The notes under the pieces were generated by a model. It had not been told where the DNA came from. It did not search any database and was given only the letters and a program-made list of their open reading frames with translations. A program made the position numbers and the translations under genes. A stretch of 16,954 nt of DNA. Source: CAYQQJ01 sp964515945 (lineage in GTDB: Bacteria > Pseudomonadota > Gammaproteobacteria > Pseudomonadales > Cellvibrionaceae). Each line of letters starts with the position of its first letter. Position 1 is the first letter of the stretch. The stretch is taken from the NCBI GenBank assembly GCA_964515945.1, contig CAZEWY010000057.1:1-16954 (forward strand), given 5' to 3'. This document shows positions 1-6,996 of this stretch, in pieces.

Positions 1-892
1 TCTGGCTGAAATCGTCAAATTTGATCTTGACGAACTGCTTGCTCGGCGAATATTCGCTGCTGATGCGCGCGAAACGCCCATCCAGATCCTGCAACAACTC
101 CAGCACAGCATCTTCCAGCTCGCCGGCGGCACTCAAGTCCTCGGCATAGGTACGCTCCACACTGATGGATTTGCGGATCCGGCTGGCAATCACCGGGCGC
201 TCGTCCAGGCCCTGGGCCATACGATGAAGCTTGTCACCAAAGCTGCCGAAGTGGTGAACCAGTTTGTCCAGCCCCCAGGCCTGAATATCGGCACAAGTGT
301 AGAGGCCGTGGCGATTGAGCCTGGTCTCCGTCACCTTGCCCACCCCCGGCAGGGATTTTACCGGCAGGTCCGATACAAACAGAGCCACCTGTTCGGGTGG
401 AATGGCGAAGAAACCATTGGGTTTTCGCCATTCGCTGGCAATCTTGGCAAGGAACTTTACCGGTGCCGCCCCCGCCGATACGGTAATACCCAATTCCGAT
501 GAGACGCGCTGACGGATTTCCCGCGCAATGAGTGTTGCACTGCCCTGGCAGGCGGTTGCATCGCTCAAATCCAGAAAGGCTTCATCCAGGGACAGGGGTT
601 CCACCAGATCGGTATAGTCCGCAAAAATGGCCTGCATTTGCTCCGAAACCTGGCGATAGAGCGAGAAATTCGGCTTCAAAATGGTTAAATGAGGGCATTG
701 GCGCATGGCGTGCGCAGAGGGCATGGCGGAATGCACACCGAAGCGCCGCGCTTCGTAATTGCAGGTGGCAATGACACCTCGCCGACCGGGATCACCGCCC
801 ACCGCCAGAGGTCCCGCCGACAGGGCAGGATTCTCCCGCATCTCCACCGCGGCGAAGAAGCAGTCGGCATCTATGTGAAGTATCTTGCGCAT
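1..892 (-). CDS. dinB: DNA polymerase IV (Y-family translesion polymerase), 3' end missing
   Basis: Error-prone Y-family polymerase that extends mismatched or lesion-blocked primers in the SOS response. The ATG at 892 opens a frame running off the left edge, so 297 residues are visible against about 351 in E. coli DinB. The little-finger domain end and the C-terminal clamp-binding motif lie outside the window. Visible landmarks are the first metal-binding Asp8 in HIDADCFFAAVE, the steric-gate Phe13, Tyr/Arg of NYEARRFGV near 46-53, and the catalytic pair Asp103-Glu104 in PLSLDEAFLD, the same numbering as E. coli. A helix-hairpin-helix-like stretch (KSLPGVGKVTETRL) follows in the thumb region. 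A LexA-type operator lies 21 bases upstream, so SOS induction is expected. It is divergent from the AlgP-like gene. Identity is very secure; only the truncation by the window edge limits the call. Confidence 0.96.
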   Translation of the reverse strand, partial: MRKILHIDADCFFAAVEMRENPALSAGPLAVGGDPGRRGVIATCNYEARRFGVHSAMPSAHAMRQCPHLTILKPNFSLYRQVSEQMQAIFADYTDLVEPLSLDEAFLDLSDATACQGSATLIAREIRQRVSSELGITVSAGAAPVKFLAKIASEWRKPNGFFAIPPEQVALFVSDLPVKSLPGVGKVTETRLNRHGLYTCADIQAWGLDKLVHHFGSFGDKLHRMAQGLDERPVIASRIRKSISVERTYAEDLSAAGELEDAVLELLQDLDGRFARISSEYSPSKQFVKIKFDDFSQ

Positions 893-913
893 CCGCTGAC
901 AGCCAGTTTTGAT

Positions 914-949
914 TACTGGAACTATATACAGTAGTGCCATCAAATACAA
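914..949 (-). promoter_or_regulatory. LexA (SOS) box overlapping the dinB promoter
   Basis: On the minus strand positions 933-914 read TACTGTATATAGTTCCAGTA, which matches the E. coli SOS consensus at 17 of 20 bases. The core is CTGT-N8-CCAG, one base from the ideal CTGT-N8-ACAG. It overlaps a candidate -10 (TATAGT, 926-921) that lies 17 bases from a weak -35 (TTGTAT, 949-944), so bound LexA would block polymerase. A start point near 914 would leave a leader of about 22 bases before the dinB ATG. The operator match is seen directly; repression is inferred from the known dinB regulon. Confidence 0.85.
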
Positions 950-970
950 CGCCAAAAATGGCCTTCCAAT

Positions 971-1000
971 TTGTCCGCTGGCGATATCCTGTGGTATACA
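971..1000 (+). promoter_or_regulatory. Candidate sigma70 promoter for the AlgP-like gene
   Basis: TTGTCC (971-976) and TATACA (995-1000) are separated by 18 bases. The -10 is preceded by TGG, giving an extended -10. A start near 1007 would give a leader of about 33 bases. It lies between the divergent dinB and the gene at 1040. Assigned by eye only. Confidence 0.4.
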
Positions 1001-1039
1001 GCGCGTGTTTCTAACCCATTTTTGCAATAGGACACTGAT

Positions 1040-1498
1040 ATGGCAGCTCGCAAAACCAAAAATATGGATTCCGTACAAGCCTTGGAGAAAGAACTCGAGC
1101 AACTCAAGGCGCGTCTGATCAAGGCACGGGAAGATCGCGTAAAGAAATCGGAAACCCTGGTAAGCAAACTGCGCCGCAGTCTGGAGGCCGCACGTAACAA
1201 GGAGCGTGGCGCACGCGACAAATTGGCGGTAGTGCGCGGCAAAAAGAAAACACCGGCTCAACAGCGTCAGCTGGACGCGGCCCGGCAGGCTCTTGCCGAC
1301 GCCCGCGGCCTTGTTCAGGCCATCCGCCTGGAAACCGCGGAGGCACAAAATGCCCATCGCGATTTCAAGGCGGATAATAAGCGCGCGGCAGAACAGGCCA
1401 AGTTGATCGCCAAGCAGAGCCTGGCCTACGATAAAAAGCTCAAGGCGGCATCAAAGGCAAAGACACGAAAAACCAAAGGCAAGCGCAAGGCAGGTTAA
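1040..1498 (+). CDS. Lys/Ala/Arg-rich coiled-coil protein, AlgP (AlgR3)-like
   Basis: A 152-residue, highly basic, almost wholly helical protein. Residues about 8-130 form long stretches of alternating charged and Ala/Leu residues typical of coiled coil (for example ALEKELEQLKARLIKARED). The last 20 or so residues are a Lys/Arg/Ala/Thr tail (SKAKTRKTKGKRKAG) resembling histone H1-type nucleic-acid-binding tails. Layout and composition recall the N-terminal part of Pseudomonas AlgP/AlgR3, but the long KPAA repeat tail of AlgP is absent. There is no signal peptide or membrane segment. The ATG at 1040 follows a Shine-Dalgarno-like AATAGGA with 7 bases of spacing. A role in nucleoid or RNA binding is inferred only; compositional bias makes remote matches unreliable. 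Confidence 0.65.
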   Translation: MAARKTKNMDSVQALEKELEQLKARLIKAREDRVKKSETLVSKLRRSLEAARNKERGARDKLAVVRGKKKTPAQQRQLDAARQALADARGLVQAIRLETAEAQNAHRDFKADNKRAAEQAKLIAKQSLAYDKKLKAASKAKTRKTKGKRKAG

Positions 1499-1514
1499 AG
1501 AGCGCATCTACAGT

Positions 1515-1534
1515 GGCTGCTCGGCAGGGCAGCC
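1515..1534 (+). terminator. Weak terminator-like hairpin after the AlgP-like gene
   Basis: A perfect 6-bp stem (GGCTGC / GCAGCC) around an 8-base loop starts 17 bases after the stop codon. It is followed by TAGTTTATT rather than a clean T-run. It sits between the converging 3' ends of the AlgP-like gene and the cyclic-nucleotide-domain gene. Function as a terminator is uncertain. Confidence 0.3.
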
Positions 1535-1565
1535 TAGTTTATTCGTCGATAGCAAAGGTAGAAGG

Positions 1566-2258
1566 CTACTCCAACGCCGCGAGAGATTCGCCGTCCAGGG
1601 ACTCGCGCGGTGACGACGCCAGGCGATCGAATTCCAGGTTCCAGTCCACCAGCAACTTTGCCAACTGTCGGGCCTGTTCGTCGAGACTGATCAATTCTTC
1701 CATTGTTCCCTTGGGTCCCGTGTAGAGTTTTATCTTGCGGTGTTCCGAGGCGAACAGGTGATCGGGATAGCTCACACGGTAAACTTCCAGCTTCCAACGC
1801 AGGTTGTGCACCATGTTTCCATAGTAGAGTAGCTTTGTTTTCAGCGAGATCTGATGAACTTCCCGCAGTTCTCCAAACACGCGAAAGTCAGTACCAAACA
1901 CCATGACCTTCTTGCAATTGTGATCGGCGACCACCGTGGCCGTGCGCTCATGATTGAGCAGAACGGCCAGATCGCCGAAAACTTCTCCCGGCGTGATGTA
2001 ATTAACCTGTTTTTCTCCCTGCTGGTCATCGCCCACGGTAACCACCAATTGCCCCTTCAACAGGAAATAGAGCCAGTTATCCGTTGCGCCTTTCTCCAGC
2101 AACACCTCACCGGGGCTGTATTCGATAACTCGCGAGTAACTCATCAGCAGATCATACTGCCACTGATCCTGTTGTTTGACGGCACGGTAAAACGGAATGG
2201 CGGCGACCAGAGCATCCAGGGATTCCCTGGGGAACTGGCGCAGGGGGCGGATCTCCAT
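1566..2258 (-). CDS. Stand-alone cyclic-nucleotide-binding-domain protein
   Basis: A 230-residue cytoplasmic protein with one Crp-type cyclic-nucleotide-binding fold at about residues 40-135. The phosphate-binding cassette reads GEVFGDLAVLLNHERTATV (91-109). Arg105 is in place, but the usual FGE glutamate is Asp96. The C-terminal part (about 140-230) is charged and helical and has no recognisable winged-helix DNA-binding motif, so this is unlikely to be a Crp/Fnr regulator. No kinase, cyclase or membrane segment is visible. I chose ATG 2258 because AAGGA lies 7 bases upstream of it. A TTG at 2297 in frame would add 13 residues but lies at the candidate -10. It is divergent from the CHI/TonB gene. 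The domain call is firm; ligand and function are unknown. Confidence 0.75.
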   Translation of the reverse strand: MEIRPLRQFPRESLDALVAAIPFYRAVKQQDQWQYDLLMSYSRVIEYSPGEVLLEKGATDNWLYFLLKGQLVVTVGDDQQGEKQVNYITPGEVFGDLAVLLNHERTATVVADHNCKKVMVFGTDFRVFGELREVHQISLKTKLLYYGNMVHNLRWKLEVYRVSYPDHLFASEHRKIKLYTGPKGTMEELISLDEQARQLAKLLVDWNLEFDRLASSPRESLDGESLAALE

Positions 2259-2296
2259 AACTTCATCCTTATTATTGTTGGTTAGATGCAGTTGCA

Positions 2297-2302
2297 ATTA
2301 TA
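2297..2302 (-). promoter_or_regulatory. Consensus -10 element for the cyclic-nucleotide-domain gene
   Basis: The minus strand reads GCTATAATTGC, with a perfect TATAAT about 38 bases upstream of the ATG at 2258. The -35 region is poor (best TGGAGC at 18 bases), so activator help or a weak promoter is possible. If used, the alternative TTG start at 2297 could not be translated. Confidence 0.45.
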
Positions 2303-2481
2303 GCGACCAGCGGTGCGGGGCTCCATGCGCGGGGTCAAGATTTTCAAAATTACCCTGAATCTCCGCCTGGTTTCGGCCCGGTTGCGCTTTGGACTCCCAA
2401 AATCGCCAAATACAGGCTAGTATTACAGTATCGATCAGTCTGTCACTACCTACCCGGCTGGTCGATGCGTGGCGGAAGGGA

Positions 2482-2507
2482 TCTGAAGAGAGTTTCTGAA
2501 GAGAGTT
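2482..2507. repeat. Perfect tandem duplication of 13 bp
   Basis: TCTGAAGAGAGTT occurs twice head to tail (2482-2494 and 2495-2507) in the 369-base space (2259-2627) between two divergent genes. The rest of that space holds the -10 at 2297 and no further element that I can support. The copies are identical, which suggests a recent slippage duplication, or a two-site operator upstream of the gene starting at 2628. Confidence 0.9.
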
Positions 2508-2627
2508 AAAGAGACCTGACGAATCCCGCGCCGCCATACCACAAGGGAAACACTATAAAGTCGGATGCGTATGGCACCCGACACCACCAGGCCAAAGGCC
2601 ACTACCAGAACAACGATGGGGACATCT

Positions 2628-3797
2628 ATGCTTACCTCCACCCGCTTCGCCACACTTCTCGCCGCGGCGGTAACGCTTGCCCTTGCCAGTTGGCAAGCAT
2701 CAGCCGCTCCGTTATTAAATGGTGTTGCCGTACATACAGAGTTGGGAGACGAGCAATTTATTGCCGGACTCTACGTCGACTCCCCCAGTGCCAGCGCCAG
2801 CCAAATCCTCAGTGCTGATGAAAACAAGCGTATTCAGGTGCGCGTATTGGCGGAAGACTTGTCATCGCGCCGCTTCAAGCGCATGTGGATCGAAGGCATG
2901 GCCATCAATAGCAGTCGTGAAGACCTGCAAAAGAATGCCCAGAAGATGGCTGACTTCAGCAACATGCTTCGCATCAAGCTGATCGCTGGTGATATTCTGA
3001 CCGTTGACCGCTCGATGAATGACGGCGTAACCGTCAGTTTGAACGGCACCACTCTGGGCAAAATCGAAGACAGAACCTTTTTTGATCTTCTGCTGCGTAC
3101 CTGGATCGGATCTGTGCCTTTGTCATCCGGTTTCAGAAGCAATTTGCTGGGCAATGGCGAAGTCCCATCTGATCTCCTCGCCCGCTATCAATCGACCCGA
3201 CCGACCGACGCCCGCATCGCCACCATCGAAAGCGCCATAGCGGCCAGCAAGCAGGAAAAAGTCGCGGAGCGCGAGCAGTCCCGAACTGTCGCCGTCAATA
3301 CTCCACCCCCCAAGGATTTAATAGAAGCGCCTAAATTGGAGGCGCCCACGCTGGCCGCGATACCGCCACCCGTTGCACCCAAGCCGGCACCGAAAGTCAG
3401 TGCGCCTGACAAGCCGAAAAAAGTCGCCACGGCCAAACCCAAACCAGCGCCCAAGGCTGATATTTTCGAAGATGAGGATGAAGAAGCCTTTACCGCTGCC
3501 AGCCTGCTCAGTCGGCAGTTGTATATCGGCAAGGTCAAAAGCTGGGCGCAACGTGAGCTGAGTTATCCGGCACGCGCGCTGAGACGGGAATGGGAAGGCA
3601 ACGTCCGCCTCGACATCACCCTTGACCGCCGAGGCGATCTCTTAAGCGTGGAACTTGCCGAGGAAGCGGAACATGACGTGCTCAATAAAGAGGCGCTTCG
3701 CGCCGTGGAAGACGCGGCTCCCTTCCCGCCAATGCCGGATGACGTAAAAGGCGATACCTTCCTCTTTACCCTGCCGGTGGCTTTCAAGCTCCAGTAG
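2628..3797 (+). CDS. Exported fusion: chalcone-isomerase-like domain plus TonB C-terminal domain
   Basis: A 389-residue protein. Residues 1-27 are a signal peptide (Arg near the N-terminus, Leu/Ala core, ASA-A junction). Residues about 30-180 fit the bacterial chalcone-isomerase-like family, with the tell-tale ending RTWIGSVPLSSGFRSNLLG (157-175) and NGTTLG strand. Residues about 220-280 are a Pro/Lys/Ala linker like that of TonB, followed by an acidic patch (281-286). Residues about 296-389 match a TonB C-terminal domain (YPARALRREWEGNVRLDITLD...G..., then APFPPMPDD). ATG 2628 was chosen because GGGGA lies 5 bases upstream and it opens directly on the signal peptide; an upstream in-frame ATG at 2565 adds 21 Thr/Arg-rich residues. 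A cleavable signal would leave no inner-membrane anchor, unlike classical TonB, and no exbB/exbD is nearby. Role unknown; envelope work is inferred. Confidence 0.8.
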   Translation: MLTSTRFATLLAAAVTLALASWQASAAPLLNGVAVHTELGDEQFIAGLYVDSPSASASQILSADENKRIQVRVLAEDLSSRRFKRMWIEGMAINSSREDLQKNAQKMADFSNMLRIKLIAGDILTVDRSMNDGVTVSLNGTTLGKIEDRTFFDLLLRTWIGSVPLSSGFRSNLLGNGEVPSDLLARYQSTRPTDARIATIESAIAASKQEKVAEREQSRTVAVNTPPPKDLIEAPKLEAPTLAAIPPPVAPKPAPKVSAPDKPKKVATAKPKPAPKADIFEDEDEEAFTAASLLSRQLYIGKVKSWAQRELSYPARALRREWEGNVRLDITLDRRGDLLSVELAEEAEHDVLNKEALRAVEDAAPFPPMPDDVKGDTFLFTLPVAFKLQ

Positions 3798-3805
3798 TGG
3801 CATTA

Positions 3806-3838
3806 GACACCGATGCGGGCGCGAACCCCATCGGTGTC
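3806..3838. terminator. Strong hairpin between convergent genes
   Basis: GACACCGATG pairs perfectly with CATCGGTGTC, and GGG/CCC extend the stem past one bulged C to a CGCGAA loop. It starts 8 bases after the stop of the CHI/TonB gene and lies 43 bases beyond the stop of the converging minus-strand gene. T-runs are poor on both sides (AATTTC on the plus side), so it may act as a bidirectional 3' end or RNA stabiliser rather than a textbook intrinsic terminator. Confidence 0.6.
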
Positions 3839-3860
3839 AATTTCAGATTCTTTCCAAGCA

Positions 3861-3888
3861 GCTATCTCAGGGCCGCTATCTCAGGAGA
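3861..3888. repeat. Imperfect 14-bp tandem duplication spanning a stop codon
   Basis: GCTATCTCAGG occurs at 3861-3871 and again at 3875-3885 with a 14-base period. The second copy contains the TGA stop (minus strand, 3883-3881) of the 185-residue gene, so the duplication also created a second TGA just downstream. Confidence 0.8.
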
Positions 3889-4438
3889 GTTCCGCCAGAC
3901 GATCCACAATCACGCGGCGGATATCATTCAGTTCCAATTGCGACAACTGATCCAGCCCCGCAAGCTGCAAGGCGTGCAGGTGCAGGCAAGGCGTACGCGC
4001 ATCCAGTTCCCGCAAGTCGCCTTTCACCAGCACTGGCAGCAGGGGCTTGTTGCCGGGTCGCTGTTGGTTGATGACTCTTAGCCCCACCTGCAAGGGCACT
4101 CGCCGAAACCGGGTGTTGCCACTGCGGAATGGAATAATCAAGAACAGCTTACCGCCCTCGGGCGTATCGGATTCACCGGGCACGATGCACAGGCCAGTGG
4201 GCGTCACAGCGGACTCAGGAATGCCATTGAAATTATCGTGTTGGGCATAGGGGTTGGGAAGTATAACCAACTTGCGATTTTCTTCCTTGGGAAAGAAGAT
4301 ATTGTAGTTTGTGTACAATTGGCTGACGGAACCGGAATAGACGGATATCCTGTTTTCGAACCCCAGCACAAAATCCTGTGCGCGCTGGCGTTGCTTGAAC
4401 GCTTCCAAATTCCATACCAGATCGTTATTCTGAGCCAT
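3881..4438 (-). CDS. Unrecognised 185-residue protein
   Basis: I do not recognise the family. The frame starts at an ATG at 4438 (MAQNNDLVWNLEAFKQ) and ends by TGA at 3881. The protein is soluble-looking, with no signal peptide, membrane segment or Cys cluster. The middle is rich in beta-type segments (KLFLIIPFRSGNTRFRRVPLQVGLRVI) and the C-terminus is Leu-rich and helical (LQLAGLDQLSQLELNDIRRVIVDRLAEL). The Shine-Dalgarno is weak: GGAAGGG lies too far upstream (about 17 bases). It is a single gene with its own candidate promoter at 4590-4620, converging on the CHI/TonB gene. Codon choice looks like its neighbours, so a real gene is likely. Confidence 0.6.
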   Translation of the reverse strand: MAQNNDLVWNLEAFKQRQRAQDFVLGFENRISVYSGSVSQLYTNYNIFFPKEENRKLVILPNPYAQHDNFNGIPESAVTPTGLCIVPGESDTPEGGKLFLIIPFRSGNTRFRRVPLQVGLRVINQQRPGNKPLLPVLVKGDLRELDARTPCLHLHALQLAGLDQLSQLELNDIRRVIVDRLAELS

Positions 4439-4550
4439 ACACAGAACCGGTTAACCCTTCCAGAAACAACCGCTCGGCGACAGCATCCCGATACCTGAAC
4501 CAGGCGACGACTGCGCAACGGATAATTGTGATTGATGTAGAAAATACCAG

Positions 4551-4583
4551 GGTATGCGGCAATAACCTACAGCCGCAGATACC
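4551..4583. repeat. Inverted repeat at the predicted transcript start
   Basis: GGTATGCGGC (4551-4560) pairs with GCCGCAGATACC (4572-4583) with a two-base bulge and an 11-base loop. On the minus strand it begins about seven bases after the TATAAT at 4595-4590, so the RNA of the 185-residue gene would open with this stem-loop. The rest of the 4439-4675 gap shows only the promoter listed separately. Confidence 0.6.
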
Positions 4584-4589
4584 TTATGC

Positions 4590-4620
4590 ATTATAGTCGC
4601 TGAAATCCCGGGCGTGGCAA
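4590..4620 (-). promoter_or_regulatory. Candidate sigma70 promoter for the 185-residue gene
   Basis: The minus strand carries a perfect -10 TATAAT (4595-4590) and TTGCCA (4620-4615) 19 bases upstream. The spacing is longer than ideal. Transcription would begin near 4583 and give a leader of about 145 bases before ATG 4438, opening with the hairpin at 4551-4583. Confidence 0.5.
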
Positions 4621-4675
4621 TTTAACTGTCTATGATGTCTCAGACTGGCAACACCACCCCGACGATGGCAGGAAA

Positions 4676-5272
4676 TTACTGCTTGGATGGATCCCGACCC
4701 TGATAATGAGCATTGATATAGGCCTGCATGGCTTCCAGATCGACGTCAATATCGCCGGTGACCGGCCAACATTGATCGACCACCATGGTTTTACCGGGGT
4801 AATCCCAGGCGATCAGCAGTACCGGCACCTGAGCGGAGTAGGCGATGCGCAGGAAACCCGTCTTCCAGCGATCCACCTTGCCGCGGGTTCCCTCGGGAGT
4901 TATGGCAACCCAGACTTTAGAATGCTCCCGATACCATTGAGCGATCTGGTCGACCGTATCCCCCGCCGCACTGCGGTCGGTAGGGATACCGCCCCAGCGC
5001 ATGAAGAACTTCCCCACGGGCCAGATGAACGCTTCCTTTTTCATTAAATAAGATACGCGCACACCGGTCGCCATGAGCGCGGCAAAGGCAACGAAAAAAT
5101 CCCAGTTGGAGGTGTGAGGAGCCAGCGCCACCACCAGCTTGGGCTCGTCCGGAAACTCACCACGCAGGTTCCATCCCAGAATACGCAGCAGACTGCGGCC
5201 CACCCAGCGCGTGAAACCATTGCCCATATGCGGCGCACTTGGCGGTAAAAGCGGAATATTCACCGAAGCCAT
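4676..5272 (-). CDS. PlsC-family glycerolipid acyltransferase
   Basis: A 198-residue member of the lysophosphatidic-acid acyltransferase-like family, expected to transfer an acyl chain at the cytoplasmic face of the inner membrane. Catalytic motif I is HTSNWD with His53 and Asp58 (H-x4-D). Motif II is GGIPTDRS (94-101), and motif III is PEGTR (126-130), the phosphate-binding site. It is shorter than E. coli PlsC (245) and has no obvious transmembrane helix, resembling the small 'glycerol acyltransferase' paralogues, so its acceptor is not certain to be lysophosphatidate. ATG 5272 is preceded by GAGGGGCAGG, a good ribosome site. It starts 30 bases after prfC ends on the same strand, so co-transcription with prfC is likely. 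No clear terminator follows. Confidence 0.85.
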   Translation of the reverse strand: MASVNIPLLPPSAPHMGNGFTRWVGRSLLRILGWNLRGEFPDEPKLVVALAPHTSNWDFFVAFAALMATGVRVSYLMKKEAFIWPVGKFFMRWGGIPTDRSAAGDTVDQIAQWYREHSKVWVAITPEGTRGKVDRWKTGFLRIAYSAQVPVLLIAWDYPGKTMVVDQCWPVTGDIDVDLEAMQAYINAHYQGRDPSKQ

Positions 5273-5302
5273 GGCCTGCCCCTCATTTGGCGCAATCGTC
5301 CA

Positions 5303-6874
5303 TCAGTGTTCACGCGTGGCACGAAAAACAACATCGGGGTGACGCTCCTGATTAATGGAGAGATTGACACGGGTCGGCGCCAGATAGGTCAGATAACCCC
5401 CGCCATCAATGGCCAGGTTTTCGCTGCATTTGCGTTTGAACTCTTCCATTTTTTTGGCATCACCGCAATCGACCCAACGGGCCGTGACAACGTTAACCGG
5501 TTCATAAATAGCGTCCACTTTGTATTCATCCTTGAGCCTGTAGGCCACAACCTCAAACTGCAATACACCGACAGCACCAACGACGATATCGTTGTTGTTG
5601 AGGGGGAAAAATACCTGGGTAGACCCCTCCTCGGACAACTGCTGCAGTCCCTTCTGCAACTGTTTGGTTTTCAACGGGTCTTTCAGCCGAATCCGGCGGA
5701 ACAGCTCTGGCGCAAAATGAGGGATGCCCGTGAACTTCATGTTCTCGTTTTCGGTGAAGGTATCGCCTATCTGGATAGTGCCATGGTTATGCAAGCCGAT
5801 AATGTCACCGGATATGGCCACATCCACATGACTGCGATCACCCGCGAGAAAGGTCACGGCATCGCCGATCTTGACGTCCTTGCCCAGGCGCACATGGCGC
5901 ATTTTCATGCCGTGCTCGTATTTTCCCGAGCAGACCCGCATAAAGGCGATACGGTCGCGGTGTTTGGGATCCATATTGGCCTGGATCTTAAAGACGAAGC
6001 CGCTGAATCTGCCTTCATCGGCGGCCACGGTGCGCACATCGGTTTCCCGCGGCAGCGGTGACGGCGCCCACTCGACAAAACCGTCGAGCATTTCACGCAC
6101 GCCGAAATTGCCCAGGGCCGTCCCGAAAAAAACGGGCGTCTGGCGACCCGCGAGATACTCCTCGACATCGAATTCCGCCGTGGCACCTCTCACCAGTTCC
6201 AGTTCCTCCCGAACTTCATCGAGATAATCGCCGAGCAGTTGCTCCGCTTCGGGGCTATCCAGACCCTTGATCTGAATATCCTCCGGCACCAGGTGCCCCT
6301 GCCCCTGCTTGTAGACGTGGATGGTATCGGTGTAAAGGTTGTAAATGCCCTTGAACCCCTTGCCCATACCCAAGGGCCAGTTGATGGGAGCGGCGGCAAT
6401 TTTCAGAACCGATTCAACCTCGTCCAGCACTTCGATGGGGTCGCGCACATCCCTGTCCATTTTGTTGATAAAGGTCAGAATCGGCGTGTCCCGCAGGCGG
6501 CAGACGTCCATAAGCTTGATGGTGCGATCTTCGACGCCCTTGGCGCAGTCGATGACCATCAGCACCGAATCCACCGCCGTCAGCGTCCGGTAGGTATCTT
6601 CCGAGAAATCTTCATGGCCCGGCGTATCCAGCAGGTTGACCATCCGGTTCTTGTAGGGAAACTGCATCACCGAGGAGGTTACGGAAATGCCGCGCTCCTG
6701 CTCCATGGACATCCAATCGGATTTGGCATGGGGGCCACGTTTGCCCTTGACCGAGCCGGCGAGCTGAATGGCATTGCCGAACAGCAGCAGTTTTTCCGTG
6801 ATGGTGGTTTTCCCCGCATCGGGGTGGGAAATAATGGCAAACGTACGTCTTTTGGTTACTTCGCTGTGGGACAT
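5303..6874 (-). CDS. prfC: Peptide chain release factor 3 (RF3)
   Basis: Translational GTPase that ejects RF1/RF2 from the ribosome after peptide release. The protein has 523 residues against 529 in E. coli and aligns throughout. G-domain motifs are SHPDAGKTT (16-24), DTPGHEDF (83-90) and NKMD (137-140). Later RF3 signatures include FFGTALGNFGV, FKIQANMDPKHRDR, GLHNHGTIQIGDTF, ELFRRIRLKDPLK and the C-terminal ATREH. I placed the start at ATG 6874 (MSHSEVTKRRTFAII), which matches the family N-terminus. The frame could extend 17 codons upstream to 6925 with no sequence support. A GAAG lies 9 bases upstream of the chosen ATG. It is followed at 30 bases by the acyltransferase gene. No key residue is missing. 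Confidence 0.97.
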   Translation of the reverse strand: MSHSEVTKRRTFAIISHPDAGKTTITEKLLLFGNAIQLAGSVKGKRGPHAKSDWMSMEQERGISVTSSVMQFPYKNRMVNLLDTPGHEDFSEDTYRTLTAVDSVLMVIDCAKGVEDRTIKLMDVCRLRDTPILTFINKMDRDVRDPIEVLDEVESVLKIAAAPINWPLGMGKGFKGIYNLYTDTIHVYKQGQGHLVPEDIQIKGLDSPEAEQLLGDYLDEVREELELVRGATAEFDVEEYLAGRQTPVFFGTALGNFGVREMLDGFVEWAPSPLPRETDVRTVAADEGRFSGFVFKIQANMDPKHRDRIAFMRVCSGKYEHGMKMRHVRLGKDVKIGDAVTFLAGDRSHVDVAISGDIIGLHNHGTIQIGDTFTENENMKFTGIPHFAPELFRRIRLKDPLKTKQLQKGLQQLSEEGSTQVFFPLNNNDIVVGAVGVLQFEVVAYRLKDEYKVDAIYEPVNVVTARWVDCGDAKKMEEFKRKCSENLAIDGGGYLTYLAPTRVNLSINQERHPDVVFRATREH

Positions 6875-6996
6875 CAGGTAAATCTTCAAATTTGTACAGG
6901 GGCGCGTGATCCCGAAAGCGAACAAAGTGCTTTGAGGTAAAAAAACAGACCCGTGGATGATTGGCTCCGGTGAAGGGAGCGAGTGGTGCTATTTTC

